The notes beneath the pieces were generated by a model. It worked only from the letters and a program-made list of their open reading frames with translations. It did not search any database and was not told the origin of the DNA. 64,000 nucleotides of DNA from Prorocentrum cordatum (taxonomy: Eukaryota; Sar; Dinophyceae; Prorocentrales; Prorocentraceae). Position 1 is the first letter of the stretch, and each line of letters starts with the position of its first letter. The translations under genes and the position numbers were made by a program. Positions 63,931 to 64,000 of the stretch are shown in pieces. The stretch covers positions 1 to 64,000 of the forward strand of contig CAUYUJ010002723.1 in the NCBI GenBank assembly GCA_963575745.1, given 5' to 3'.

Positions 63931-64000
63931 TGCCCCAGTGCGACCCTACCTAGAAGTTGGAGCCCCCAGGCAAGCAGCATTAGTTGCTATGCTATACTAG

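Noticed and set aside
61023-63980. Numerous Cys/Val-rich minus-strand and Thr/His-rich plus-strand ORFs
   Set aside because: Translations of the CA-rich array. Apparent cysteine-rich proteins here are not credible.

Overview
The window looks like nuclear DNA of a dinoflagellate. It is very GC-rich and almost wholly repetitive, and every coding region I can assign is a retroelement of a type known from dinoflagellate genomes: a DIRS-order tyrosine-recombinase retrotransposon, and LINE proteins with the characteristic EN/RT/C-terminal layout. I found no convincing host gene, rRNA or tRNA. A more exact placement (for example Prorocentrum-like) would be a guess.

Layout. 0-10 kb: a 15-bp minisatellite arranged as a large inverted repeat (0.75-2.15 kb), a dispersed repeat present twice (3.6 and 7.3 kb), an unrecognised minus-strand ORF (5.7-6.5 kb) and the first of several short elements with terminal inverted repeats (TIRs; 9.6 and 10.1 kb). 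10-25 kb: an 83-bp satellite (11.2-11.8 kb, reappearing inverted at 21.4 kb), a degenerate LINE reverse transcriptase (13.9-15 kb), a long unassigned ORF with a candidate intron at its end (15.9-17.3 kb), a noncoding dispersed element (17.4 kb, inverted copy at 52.4 kb), a ~90-bp tandem array (18.8-19.6 kb), GGCCTC-type minisatellites and a palindromic tetranucleotide tract (22-24.5 kb).

The centre is the most informative part. A 10.4-kb DIRS-order element (25971-36352) carries split direct repeats in the order A1-ORFs-B1-A2-B2. It encodes a gag-like protein and a ~2,470-residue polyprotein: reverse transcriptase, RNase H, a DnaJ-type J-domain, a long Arg/Ser-rich region, an unrecognised domain and a tyrosine recombinase. 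It sits inside unit 1 of a ~1.35-kb tandem repeat (25.4-38.96 kb). One frameshift in the recombinase and loss of an RNase H acidic residue suggest this copy is inactive.

39-48.5 kb: a repeated ~130-bp module, polypyrimidine/ATC tracts, an almost full-length but mutated LINE (41.9-47.2 kb) and a second LINE fragment (47.2-48.5 kb). 49-64 kb: more TIR elements (50.8-51.4 kb), 75-bp, 124-bp and ~165-bp tandem arrays, a LINE C-terminal fragment with two nonsense codons (56.4-57.1 kb), a 147-bp repeat with strong hairpins (59.36-59.62 kb) and ~2.3 kb of guanine-poor CA-rich repeat to the end.

The retroelement proteins would act together in element replication only: gag packaging, RT/RNase H copying, and recombinase or endonuclease integration. 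The rest is noncoding repeat. Many long open frames here are artefacts of GC-rich repeats whose periods are multiples of three, and they are left out.
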